Of a DNA stretch of 64,000 nt, positions 41,418 through 50,024 are shown one piece after another. The notes under the pieces were generated by a model. The model was not told the origin of the DNA, did not search any database, and saw only the letters and a program-made list of their open reading frames with translations. The position numbers were made by a program, and so were the translations under genes. Source of the stretch: Bacteroidota bacterium (GTDB lineage Bacteria > Bacteroidota > Ignavibacteria > Kapaibacteriales > Kapaibacteriaceae); assembly GCA_018266735.1 (NCBI GenBank), contig JAFDZT010000002.1, positions 712,023 to 776,022 on the forward strand. Reading direction: 5' to 3'. Each line of letters begins with the position of its first letter. The first letter of the stretch is position 1.

Positions 41418-41855
41418 TTATGAGATCTGTTCTACGATCAGAGTGGTGGAATCAACACGAACGATGCGAACCGTCGAGCCGGCAAGGATGGGAGCGCCAT
41501 GTACCGACATGGCACGCCAGTTATCTCCGTCAACCTGAACGCGACCGGCCTCAGGCGCCTGCGGGATGGCATCCGTTACGCGTCCCATGCGACCGGCAAG
41601 CGCATCCACATTCGTTCGCGTCTGCTTGGACCCGCGCAACACCGTCCGTCGAAGGATTGGGCGAAGGGTAACGAAGGAGGCAAGGCACACCACGACGAAG
41701 ACGATCACCTGCACTGTGAGCGAGGCCCCAAGCCAGGCCGCAATGCCCGCGGCAAGACCTGCCACGCCAAAATTCGCAAGCACGAAGCCGGGCGTGATCA
41801 CTTCAAGAATGAAGAGCACGATGGCCGCGATCAGCCAGAGTTGCACGTCGGTCAT
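41418..41855 (-). CDS. NfeD-family membrane protein
   Basis: 145 aa. Three to four hydrophobic segments (LWLIAAIVLFILEVITPGFVLANFGVAGLAAGIAAWLGASLTVQVIVFVVVCLASFVTLRPI) are followed by an OB-fold domain (about 85-145, GRMGRVTDAIPQAPEAGRVQVDGDNWRAMS). This is the short NfeD form lacking the ClpP-like protease domain. NfeD and SPFH proteins form a conserved pair in membrane microdomains, and the pair is preserved here. Its ATG overlaps the stop of the FecR-like gene (ATGA). Confidence 0.92.
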   Translation of the reverse strand: MTDVQLWLIAAIVLFILEVITPGFVLANFGVAGLAAGIAAWLGASLTVQVIVFVVVCLASFVTLRPILRRTVLRGSKQTRTNVDALAGRMGRVTDAIPQAPEAGRVQVDGDNWRAMSVHGAPILAGSTVRIVRVDSTTLIVEQIS

Positions 41856-42877
41856 TGATATACCTCGTAAGCTTCTGCATTGAGATCATGACGTCGCAGG
41901 AACTCTGCGAACATGCGTTTGTAGTTCTGGACGGACGGACTAGCGGCGATGGCATCAGCGAAGGCCATATAGGCATCGTAGATCAGACCTTGGTCTTCGT
42001 AGACCGTGGCCATGATCAGCGAGCTCACGCTCGACTCCGGATCGACGAGGTCGGATTCCACGTCGCTGAGCACCGCTTCCGTTGCCTGTCGATCCGCACC
42101 CGTCAGACGGAACAAGCCGTAATCGTCAGAGTGGAAGCTCTTGTCCGAAGCGCGCTCCACATGCCACAGATGCAGTTGCCCTTCTGCCATGCCGCCTTGC
42201 CGAAGATCGACCATCATGAAGGTGTCTGTCGTGGTGCGCTCGAACACCGTCTTCTCATTGCGATCGATGATGCGCACGCGATACTCCGACGTTTTCGGAT
42301 CGCGATGCCACGAGAAGCGTACGGTGTCTCGCAGAAGTCGCGTCGACCGCGGCATCACCACCATGATCGTTGCACTCGACGATACGTTGCCATAGGCGAC
42401 GACGGCAAGTCGCTGTGCATCTCCCAATCCTCCAACGGCATTGGCAAGCGTATCCATCACGCTCACCTCGTCGCCGGCTGCGCGCTCCACGGCACCGGTC
42501 ACGCGCATGTTGGCCCGATGCTTGTCTTGGAAGGCGATGGGCTCCTTGGTTTCCGTGAGCTCGTTCACCACATACGTGGCAAACTTTGAGTTCACGCTGC
42601 CGCTTTTCTTTGTGGCCATCTTGTCGAGGTCGCGCACACCATAGGTACCGGCCTTGCGCAGCTCGAGCGTACGTCCGTTCGTGTGGACCAATCCCACATA
42701 GCCGTCATTGCCCACCGTGATCTTGTCCGTTAACGCAAGCACGGTACCGATCGCGAGCTTCGCGCCACGCGTCGACGAAACCGTACCACGCACGGCGATC
42801 ACCTTCACGGAGTTCTCGGCAAGGGCGGAGAAGGTGGAAAGGAGTCCCACAAGCACAAGAAGAAGAGTGGTTCTCAT
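41852..42877 (-). CDS. Secreted FecR-domain protein
   Basis: 341 aa with a signal peptide (MRTTLLLVLVGLLSTFSALAE). An N-terminal FecR-like beta domain (about 22-110, VKVIAVRGTVSSTRGAKLAIGTVLALTDKITVGNDGYVGLVHTNGRTLELRKAGTY) is followed by a middle beta domain (about 175-265, FSWHRDPKTSEYRVRIIDRNEKTVFE) and a helical, TPR-like tail (ATVYEDQGLIYDAYMAFADAIAASP). FecR domains of this secreted type accompany CHASE2 sensors in many bacteria. It overlaps its CHASE2 neighbour by 4 nt and nfeD by 4 nt, so all are translated together. It is not the anti-sigma FecR: there is no sigma factor gene and no membrane anchor. Confidence 0.8.
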   Translation of the reverse strand: MRTTLLLVLVGLLSTFSALAENSVKVIAVRGTVSSTRGAKLAIGTVLALTDKITVGNDGYVGLVHTNGRTLELRKAGTYGVRDLDKMATKKSGSVNSKFATYVVNELTETKEPIAFQDKHRANMRVTGAVERAAGDEVSVMDTLANAVGGLGDAQRLAVVAYGNVSSSATIMVVMPRSTRLLRDTVRFSWHRDPKTSEYRVRIIDRNEKTVFERTTTDTFMMVDLRQGGMAEGQLHLWHVERASDKSFHSDDYGLFRLTGADRQATEAVLSDVESDLVDPESSVSSLIMATVYEDQGLIYDAYMAFADAIAASPSVQNYKRMFAEFLRRHDLNAEAYEVYQ

Positions 42878-44127
42878 GTTGACCTTTGCTTCGTTGAAAA
42901 TCGCCGTTTGAGATTGTCACGAGCGCTCAGGAAGAGCTTCTTGATCGAATCGCGATAGAGATCGTGAACGGTGCCCACAAGGGCCACACCGAAGAGCGAT
43001 GGAGTGAGATAGAGTTTGTAGTTGTAGGTGGCAAAGACCGTTACCAACAGATAGAAGATCAGGATCGATTGCCCCACTTGCAGAACAAGAGCGATGGTGT
43101 CGTACCAGTTCTCGATATGCGTGAACACGAAGGAAAAGACCATCACGTTCAGGATGAGCAGGAGCAGACCGATCGTGATCCCCGTGGAGACGCTCATCTT
43201 GTTGATGTAATCGCCCCGCAGGATCATGGAGAGCACGTTGGCATGCACGACGATGCCGTACATGTCGGGATAGCTCCGACCCACATACTGCGGATTCAGC
43301 GGAGTGAAGAACGCATCTTCGAGAGAGCGCTCTGCGAAAGTTGGACCGAGATATCCCATGAGTACGATCTTGCCGCGAAGGAAGGAGAGATCTGCCGTGC
43401 TGTCGATGGCAAGATCTGCATCTACGGAATAGAACGACGAAAGATTCCCGCGGTAGTTCACCACTTCGGTCTCGTTCTTGCGCTCAAGGGCCGCACGATG
43501 GGCACGGTCATCGACCATGCCGGCGATCACAAGCGGGAACGACTCCTCCGTGCCGCCTTGATACCGTTCCGCAAACGTCACCTCCCGACACGTCATGAAT
43601 GCCTCCTGTTGGTCGACCACGAGATTCGCAAATCCGTGTCGGGCCGCCGATGCGAACATCGGCGCACTGAGTTCGAGCGTATCGAACACCTGCTCCGCAC
43701 GGTCCTCGTCGTGTTCCTCGTCCGTGTTGTACGATACTTTGCTGACGAGCACCACGTTCCCTGCCTGACGGAAGGCGTCGGCCAAGAGAGAGTCGCCTAT
43801 GTGGTCCTTGGGTGCGCGGAAGAAGGCGTCGATGCCGATGGCGCGTGGCTGATGTCGCGAGATGTTGCGCACCTCCTGTGCGATCTCCTCGCGCGAAAGG
43901 CGACCGATGTTGACGATCACGATGGAGGAATCGAAGAAGACATGCGAGTCGTCCCGGAATTCGGTGAAGACCATGTCCGTGAGGTCGAGATCGCCCAATG
44001 CCTGCGCCACAGGACTCAGGAACGTGAAGTTCTTCGGAAGGACGAAGAGCATTCCCACGGCCACGCAAACCCCCAATGTGACCATGAGGTCGTCGAACGT
44101 GAACAGTCGGCGCCAGAACGGTTTCAT
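42874..44127 (-). CDS. CHASE2-domain membrane sensor lacking an output domain
   Basis: 417 aa from the ATG at 44127. One N-terminal membrane helix (LMVTLGVCVAVGMLFVL), an extracytoplasmic CHASE2 domain (about 40-310) with the typical IVIVNIGRLSREEIAQEVRNISRHQPRAIGIDAFFR start and FLRGKIVLMGYLGPTF...YGIVVHANVLSMIL end, then three closely spaced membrane helices and a basic cytosolic tail of about 30 residues. Usually such domains feed an adenylate cyclase, kinase or phosphatase module; none follows here. It begins the coupled run CHASE2-FecR-NfeD-SPFH. The signal sensed is unknown. Confidence 0.87.
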   Translation of the reverse strand: MKPFWRRLFTFDDLMVTLGVCVAVGMLFVLPKNFTFLSPVAQALGDLDLTDMVFTEFRDDSHVFFDSSIVIVNIGRLSREEIAQEVRNISRHQPRAIGIDAFFRAPKDHIGDSLLADAFRQAGNVVLVSKVSYNTDEEHDEDRAEQVFDTLELSAPMFASAARHGFANLVVDQQEAFMTCREVTFAERYQGGTEESFPLVIAGMVDDRAHRAALERKNETEVVNYRGNLSSFYSVDADLAIDSTADLSFLRGKIVLMGYLGPTFAERSLEDAFFTPLNPQYVGRSYPDMYGIVVHANVLSMILRGDYINKMSVSTGITIGLLLLILNVMVFSFVFTHIENWYDTIALVLQVGQSILIFYLLVTVFATYNYKLYLTPSLFGVALVGTVHDLYRDSIKKLFLSARDNLKRRFSTKQRST

Positions 44128-44183
44128 ACGGTCCCTCGGTGTGACCACGAAAATGCCACAAGGAAGTGTGACCAGCAACCATT

Positions 44184-44198
44184 CCTTCTAGGAGAAGG
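44184..44198. promoter_or_regulatory. Short palindrome between divergent CHASE2 and M16 genes
   Basis: CCTTCT-AGG-AGAAGG is a perfect 6-bp inverted repeat with a 3-nt centre, 4 nt upstream of the TATATTGT box of the M16 gene. It may be an operator or chance; 6-bp arms are not rare. Confidence 0.2.
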
Positions 44199-44202
44199 CG
44201 CG

Positions 44203-44210
44203 TATATTGT
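44203..44210 (+). promoter_or_regulatory. Candidate -7 element of the M16-AddA pair (TATATTGT)
   Basis: TATATTGT ends 5 nt before the ATG at 44216. It fits TAnnTT and partly the following TG, so a leaderless mRNA is plausible. Confidence 0.35.
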
Positions 44211-44215
44211 CGCCT

Positions 44216-45490
44216 ATGACTTCTTCGCGTTCGATCTTCTCCCCCGTCGTCACCCATCTCTCGAACGGCATTGCCGTTGTCTGCGACGTTGTCCCCTCCG
44301 TCGAATCCTGTGCCGTTGGCATCTGGATCAGTGCAGGTACGCGCGACGAACGTCGCCACGAAGCCGGGGTGGCCCACTTTGTTGAGCACACGTCGTTCCG
44401 CGCAACGGCCAACCGTACCACACAACGCATCGCGCGCGAGTTCGAGAACGTTGGCGCCTACGCCAATGCCTACACCACCAAGGAAGAGACGTGCTACTAT
44501 GTGCGCACCCTGAGCAAGCACCTGCCACAAGTGTTCCGAACACTGGCCGATGTGGTCTTGCATCCGCTGTTCAAGGACGGCGACGTGGAGAAAGAGCGCA
44601 CGATCATTGCCGAAGAGATCAAGTCGTATGAGGACGAGCCCGAAGAATTGATCTTCGACGTGGGCGAACAACAGCAGTTCGGCAAGCATGTGCTTGGCGT
44701 CCCCATCGTTGGCTCGCTGGACTCCGTTGCAAAGATCACGGCCGACGATGTGCGGTCCTTCCATCGCAAACACTATCACGCCGGTGCCATCACGATCTGC
44801 GTATCGGGCAACGTTGACCCCGAGGCATTCACAGCGCTGGTCATGCAATTGTTCGGCGGTGTGCACCGCAATGCATCGCGGTACAAGCGCACGACGCCTC
44901 CGCAAGTGGCCCCGTCGGCCATGACGATCCATCGCAGCACACAGCAAGCGCATGCACTGTGGCATGTGCGCACGCAAGGACATCAGGCAGCGGACCGATG
45001 GGCGCTGCAGATCTTGAACGTGATCCTTGGCGACGGGATGACGTCACGCCTGAATGTGCGACTCCGCGAATCGAAGGGCCTTGCCTACTCCGTGTACTCA
45101 CAGTTGCAGCTCTTCGCCGATTGCGGTGTGTTCGCCATCTACTTGGGTGTGGAAGAAGGGAAGCTCCGAAAGGCACAGGACATGGTGGGTCGCGAATTGC
45201 GCGCCCTTTGCGATGCCGGCGTAAAGAAGGCCGAGCTCGCTCGCGCCAAGGAACAGTTGCGCGCAAGCAAGATCATGTCGCTCGAGTCCCTCACGCAACG
45301 CATGACGATGTTGGGCAAGGGCATGCTCGAAGACGGCGAGCCCGAAGATCCGTACAAGGTGCTGTCGTTCATCGACGCCGTACAACTTGACGAGTTGGAT
45401 CGCGTCGCTGCGTCGATCTGCGCGCCCGACCTGTGGAGCACGTGCATCATCATGCCCACGAATGCCGACGCCGATGCAGTTCACCTCTGA
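44216..45490 (+). CDS. M16-family (pitrilysin/processing peptidase-like) zinc protease
   Basis: 424 aa, a single-chain M16B-type protein built of two half-domains. The inverted zinc motif His54-x-x-Glu57-His58 (VAHFVEHTSF) and the distal ligand near Glu134 (KERTIIAEEIKSYEDEPEE) are intact. The C-terminal half carries the R/Y signature region RLNVRLRESKGLAYSVYSQL. No signal peptide, so a cytosolic peptidase. It is translated into the overlapping addA-like gene (17-nt overlap). The ATG at 44216 was preferred over a TTG three codons upstream. Confidence 0.92.
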   Translation: MTSSRSIFSPVVTHLSNGIAVVCDVVPSVESCAVGIWISAGTRDERRHEAGVAHFVEHTSFRATANRTTQRIAREFENVGAYANAYTTKEETCYYVRTLSKHLPQVFRTLADVVLHPLFKDGDVEKERTIIAEEIKSYEDEPEELIFDVGEQQQFGKHVLGVPIVGSLDSVAKITADDVRSFHRKHYHAGAITICVSGNVDPEAFTALVMQLFGGVHRNASRYKRTTPPQVAPSAMTIHRSTQQAHALWHVRTQGHQAADRWALQILNVILGDGMTSRLNVRLRESKGLAYSVYSQLQLFADCGVFAIYLGVEEGKLRKAQDMVGRELRALCDAGVKKAELARAKEQLRASKIMSLESLTQRMTMLGKGMLEDGEPEDPYKVLSFIDAVQLDELDRVAASICAPDLWSTCIIMPTNADADAVHL

Positions 45491-48400
45491 GCAACAGGCA
45501 GCGCTCGCACTGGACCGACATTTGGCGGTGACAGCCAATGCCGGGTCCGGCAAGACCAGTGTGCTCACCGAGCGATACATCAGCATCCTCCTCGACAAGA
45601 AGACCGAACTGCGCAACGTAGTGGCCATCACCTTCACCACGAAGGCCGCCGCTGAAATGCGACGCAAGATCCGTGAAGAGTTGGTACGGAGGAAGCAGGC
45701 AGCGGGGAATGGTGGCGAGGCAGCACGGCTGTCCGACCTCATCCGATCGATCGGCGCTGCACGCATCAGTACCATCCACGCGTTCTGCTCTTCGCTGTTG
45801 CGCACCTATGCCGACGAAGCCGGTATCGACACCGATGTGCGCGAGGTGACCGAGCGCGAGGCCGCCATGCTCATGCGCGATGCCGTGACCAAGGCCATCC
45901 GCTCGTGGCTGCACGACGAGCCACAACGTCGTGACGAAGCACACCAGCTCTTCGATGAACTGTCGATCAATGCAGTGGAAGAGATCGTCCAACGCCTCAC
46001 GTCAACAACAGAACGTCGCTTCACGTTGCGTTCATGGTTCGACAGTGCGGTCGACACGGAAACACTGGCCGCGCGTCAAGTGGATATCATCCGTTCGATG
46101 ATCGCACGATACACGCTGGACTGCGTGGACGTGGCTGCATTATTGGCCGAGCAATCGTTGCGGGATGTGGCCGATGCAAAGGCGCAGGCCTATCGAAGCA
46201 CCATAACTCGACTTCGTACGGAGCTTGCATCGATTTCGCCCGAACAGGTGTGTTCGCGCCTCACAGACGTCTGCGATGTGCTGAAGATGGCCTATCGCAT
46301 CGATGGACATCCGCTGAAGCGGCCGGCATGGTGTCAGCATCTTCACGTGCTCCCTGCTCGTGTGTCCATCGAGCGACTCAAGCAGTTCGCATCCTTTGCC
46401 ATCGACCAGACCGACGATCGGCAACTCCGCTTTGCCAACACCTTGCTCGAAATGTCGGAACATGCTGCAATGCTCTATGGAGCGGCGAAACGGGAGCGAG
46501 GCGGCATGGATTTCGACGACATGATGGTGCGCACGCGTGATCTGCTGCGGAAGCCACATATCTGTGCCGATGTGCGAAAGAACATCCGCTATCTGATGAT
46601 CGACGAGTTTCAGGACACGAATCCGTTGCAGTACGAGGTAGTGCGGCTTCTTGTCCCGGACCTCGATCCCACACACGTCGATGAGCATGTGCCCAACCTG
46701 TTCATCGTTGGCGATGCCAAGCAGAGCATCTACGGATTTCGCGATGCCGATGTGCGATTGTTCGATCTGGCCTGTACGGAGATCGATGCTGCGAATGCAC
46801 GACGCGGCCTTCCATCCGGTAGGATCACGCTACGTCATTCGTTTCGCATGGCGCCACGACTTGCGACGGCAGTGAACCGCGTCTGCGAGGCCTGCTTCAC
46901 ATTGCGCTCTGACCACGACGTGCGCTACGAGCCGCTCGTGGCAGGACGTGATGTGGGCGATGCGGTGAACCTTGGCACCATGCACATGCTGTTCACCGAT
47001 CGCACGGAGTCAAAGCATGCCGGCGAAGCGTTGCACATCAGCAACATGATCTGCAACATCGTCAACGGAGCGGTCGACCATATCGAAGCAAGACCGGGCG
47101 ACATTGCCATCCTGACACGGACGGCGTCGTTCTTTGACGAGCTCAGCTCTGCATTACGAGCCGCCGGTGTTCCGTTTCAGGTCCACGGTGGTCGCTCCTT
47201 CTTCTCCCGTCCGGAAGTGGCCGATATCCGCGCACTGCTCACCTTCTCCACGGACCCGACCGACGACCGGGCCCTTGCCACCATTCTTCGCTCACCCCTT
47301 TGCGGCTGGTCCGATGCCGAGATCCTTCGTGCCATGCAGGCTTCGTCGGGTTCACTGTGGACGGGCGTTGCGGCGGGACGCACGCGTACGTTACTCGAAC
47401 GTTGCATCGATGATGTGCATGTACTGCAGCCCACCGACTTCATACGTCGTGCTCTTGAGGAAGCGCAGTGGTATGCCAATGTTGCCACCGATCCGCGTCG
47501 CGACCAGATCATCACGAACGTCGAGAAGGTGCTCGACATTCTTCGCGACGAGCGTGGTCGCGGCATGCCAACGTTGCGTGATATGATCGCGGCCATTTCT
47601 GTGCCGCCGTCACGCGACCGAGAAGCCGAAGGTGCATTCGATGCCGATGCATCAGCTGTGCAGATCATGACGTTCCATGCGGCCAAGGGACTGGAGTTTC
47701 CCGTGGTGATCCTTGCCGGGATCAACAATGCCGATGGTCGAAAGCCACCGGAGTTGTGGACAGATCAACTTGGGATGTCGCTTTCGCTTCCGAAGTACGA
47801 CTTCGATCCGTCGTCACCGCTGAAGCCGCTTGCACGACCCGTGCACTCCGTTCATGTGATGAACACGCTCATCAACGACGAAAAGGAGAGTGCCGAGGAT
47901 AAGCGACTGTTGTACGTGGGACTCACGCGGGCAAAGGACCATTGCATTGTGAGTCTTCCGTATACGCGGACAAAGAAGGGCATAGGCGCATCGAACGGCA
48001 TTGGCAAACTGTTGATGGATATGCTCACGGACAATGGCGTGCAGCTCGAAGAGGAATTGCCGACGCAAACCATCATGGGATCGATCGTTCCGTGGCATGA
48101 TGACGGTGTGCAGCGAGCGGTGCATGTCGAGCCGCCGACACACGACCATGTGATCGCACTCGACGCACGACCACAAGAGCGACCGCGCGTGGACATCATC
48201 TACGTCACCGACCTGCTCGATCAACGCGCACTCGAAGATCATGCTTCGGACAGTACCGACACGGATCGCGGAACCACCTTCGGTACGACCGTCCATGCAT
48301 TCTTGCAACGAACGCTCCCTCGGAGTGCAGCCCAGCTTGACGTGGACGAGACGTTTCGCATGCTGCGTGCCGATCCGTTGTTGCAGGCTGACCTCGGAGC

Positions 48401-48860
48401 ACATGCCGAACAAGAAGTGCGACGCGTACTTGCCACAGCACATCTACGTTCGCATGCTACATCGCTTGCCGAGGCATCGTATGAGCAGACCATTGCATCG
48501 GAGATCGACGGGATCGTGATCCTTGGAACCATGGATGTGCGTGTGACCACGGGGACGACGTCGATGGAAGTGTGGGACTGGAAGACGACGTCGGTGGCAA
48601 CACCGGCGGACAGGACGGCAGCGGCCAATGCCTATCGCACACAACTGTGTGCCTATGCATGGATGTGTTTTCGGGCCTATGCCGATGTGAAGGAAGTAAC
48701 GGGAAAGATACTTTTCACGCGCTATGCGTCGAACGACGACACATCGTGGATCCACACCATTCGGTGGACACGTGCGCACATGGACGAGATGCGCGAGGAG
48801 ATCCTTCGCGCCATCGATCGTACAGTGGAACGTCGTATGCGGCGCTCAGGCCTGTTGTAG
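45474..48860 (+). CDS. addA: AddA/RecB-type UvrD-family helicase-nuclease
   Basis: 1128 aa. Superfamily 1A helicase motifs in order: Walker A ANAGSGKT (21-28), VAITFTTKAAAEMR, LMIDEFQDTNPLQYE (DEFQ), VGDAKQSIYGFRDADVRLF, SFRMAPRLATAVN, MTFHAAKGLEFPVVIL and LLYVGLTRAKDHCIVSL. A C-terminal PD-(D/E)xK nuclease domain includes Asp1035-x-Lys1037 (EVWDWKTTS) and QLCAYAWM. AddA partners with AddB to resect double-strand breaks; an addB gene is not seen within this window. The start is probably the ATG at 45474 (MQFTSEQQAAL) inside the M16 gene; an ATG at 45462 is an alternative. The last 15 nt overlap the convergent flavoprotein gene. Confidence 0.9.
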   Translation: MQFTSEQQAALALDRHLAVTANAGSGKTSVLTERYISILLDKKTELRNVVAITFTTKAAAEMRRKIREELVRRKQAAGNGGEAARLSDLIRSIGAARISTIHAFCSSLLRTYADEAGIDTDVREVTEREAAMLMRDAVTKAIRSWLHDEPQRRDEAHQLFDELSINAVEEIVQRLTSTTERRFTLRSWFDSAVDTETLAARQVDIIRSMIARYTLDCVDVAALLAEQSLRDVADAKAQAYRSTITRLRTELASISPEQVCSRLTDVCDVLKMAYRIDGHPLKRPAWCQHLHVLPARVSIERLKQFASFAIDQTDDRQLRFANTLLEMSEHAAMLYGAAKRERGGMDFDDMMVRTRDLLRKPHICADVRKNIRYLMIDEFQDTNPLQYEVVRLLVPDLDPTHVDEHVPNLFIVGDAKQSIYGFRDADVRLFDLACTEIDAANARRGLPSGRITLRHSFRMAPRLATAVNRVCEACFTLRSDHDVRYEPLVAGRDVGDAVNLGTMHMLFTDRTESKHAGEALHISNMICNIVNGAVDHIEARPGDIAILTRTASFFDELSSALRAAGVPFQVHGGRSFFSRPEVADIRALLTFSTDPTDDRALATILRSPLCGWSDAEILRAMQASSGSLWTGVAAGRTRTLLERCIDDVHVLQPTDFIRRALEEAQWYANVATDPRRDQIITNVEKVLDILRDERGRGMPTLRDMIAAISVPPSRDREAEGAFDADASAVQIMTFHAAKGLEFPVVILAGINNADGRKPPELWTDQLGMSLSLPKYDFDPSSPLKPLARPVHSVHVMNTLINDEKESAEDKRLLYVGLTRAKDHCIVSLPYTRTKKGIGASNGIGKLLMDMLTDNGVQLEEELPTQTIMGSIVPWHDDGVQRAVHVEPPTHDHVIALDARPQERPRVDIIYVTDLLDQRALEDHASDSTDTDRGTTFGTTVHAFLQRTLPRSAAQLDVDETFRMLRADPLLQADLGAHAEQEVRRVLATAHLRSHATSLAEASYEQTIASEIDGIVILGTMDVRVTTGTTSMEVWDWKTTSVATPADRTAAANAYRTQLCAYAWMCFRAYADVKEVTGKILFTRYASNDDTSWIHTIRWTRAHMDEMREEILRAIDRTVERRMRRSGLL

Positions 48861-50024
48861 TGCGGTTCCGGCGGCAACGGCACTCGACCAGGCCCACTGA
48901 AAGTTATAGCCGCCAAGCCACCCCGTCACGTCCACCACTTCACCGATGAAATACAGTCCGGGCACCGTGCGCGCCTCCATGGTCTTCCCCGACAGCGCAT
49001 GCGTATCCACGCCGCCTCGCGTCACCTCCGCCTTCGCAAACCCTTCTGTACCCGAGGGCAAGATCGTCCATGCATGGAGTTGATGCACAATGTCGTCCAG
49101 CACTGCACGCGGTGTTTCATTGACGATGCCGGTAAGGCGCGTGTCGGGCCAGTATTGTGCGAAGCGCTTCGTGAGACGATGTCCCAGAACGGTGGCAATG
49201 GTGCGTCGATCGCGTTGATGATCGGCGAACAACGAATGTCCGGGATCATCGGGCAAGACGTCGAGGGTGAAGGCTTCACCGTGTTGCAGATACGACGAGA
49301 TCTGCAGGATGGCCGGACCACTGAGTCCGCGATGCGTGAACAGCACGTTCTCGCGAAACGACACACCATGGGCTTGTGCTATGGCGTCGACGCTCACACC
49401 ACTCAATGCGCGGAAGTGTTCGACCGTTGCGTCGTCAAAGGTGAGCGGCACCAATGCCGGCTCCGGCGTGATGATCGGAAGGTCGAAGTGCCTGGCAATG
49501 CGATAGCCCAGATCGGACGCACCGAGTGACGGAATGGAAAGTCCGCCCGTGGCCACGACCACGGCTGCCGACGTGATGTCTCCCGCCGACGTGTTCGTGG
49601 TGAACACATCTGATCGTTGCACGCCGGTGCACTTCGCATGCAACATCGTTCGCACGTGAACCTGCGCGCATTCGCGCTGCAGCATGTCGATCACTTGCTG
49701 GGCAGAACCGTCGCAGAAGAGCTGACCGAGGGTCTTCTCATGCCATGCGATGCCATGGGCATCGATCAGGTCGATGAAGTCGAGCGGTGTGTAGCGAGAG
49801 AGCGCCGACCGACAGAAGTCGGGATTCGCAGAGAGGAAGTTCTTCCACGTCACCTCCCTATTCGTGAAGTTGCACCGACCTCCACCACTGATGCGGATCT
49901 TCTTCCCTACGGCCGCATTGTGTTCCACCACCACAACGCTCTTCCCCGTGCGCGCGGCCACAGCTGCGCACATCAGGCCTGCAGCACCACCACCGATCAC
50001 AACAACATCTGCGGTGTGCTGCAC
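48846..50024 (-). CDS. HI0933-like FAD-dependent oxidoreductase (BaiN/YhiN family)
   Basis: 392 aa. N-terminal FAD-binding VVVIGGGAAGLMCAAVAAR (8-26) and the family hallmark KIRISGGGRCNFTN (42-55). The middle domain contains GLSGPAILQISSYL, and the C-terminal VTRGGVDTHALSGKTMEARTVPGLYFIGEVVDVTGWLGGYNFQWAWSSAVAAG closes the FAD site. Proteins of this type are flavoproteins of poorly known function (some reduce bile-acid intermediates). The start is a GTG that immediately follows the TAA of the upstream giant gene (TAAGTG), so it likely depends on that transcript. Confidence 0.93.
   Translation of the reverse strand: MQHTADVVVIGGGAAGLMCAAVAARTGKSVVVVEHNAAVGKKIRISGGGRCNFTNREVTWKNFLSANPDFCRSALSRYTPLDFIDLIDAHGIAWHEKTLGQLFCDGSAQQVIDMLQRECAQVHVRTMLHAKCTGVQRSDVFTTNTSAGDITSAAVVVATGGLSIPSLGASDLGYRIARHFDLPIITPEPALVPLTFDDATVEHFRALSGVSVDAIAQAHGVSFRENVLFTHRGLSGPAILQISSYLQHGEAFTLDVLPDDPGHSLFADHQRDRRTIATVLGHRLTKRFAQYWPDTRLTGIVNETPRAVLDDIVHQLHAWTILPSGTEGFAKAEVTRGGVDTHALSGKTMEARTVPGLYFIGEVVDVTGWLGGYNFQWAWSSAVAAGTALQQA

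Noticed and set aside
41852..42877. Anti-sigma factor FecR of an iron-signalling system
   Set aside because: There is a cleavable signal peptide but no membrane anchor and no ECF sigma gene; only the FecR beta domain is shared.
43508..44983. Long minus-strand frame across the CHASE2/M16 start region
   Set aside because: It overlaps two well-supported genes on both strands and shows no homology-like motifs.
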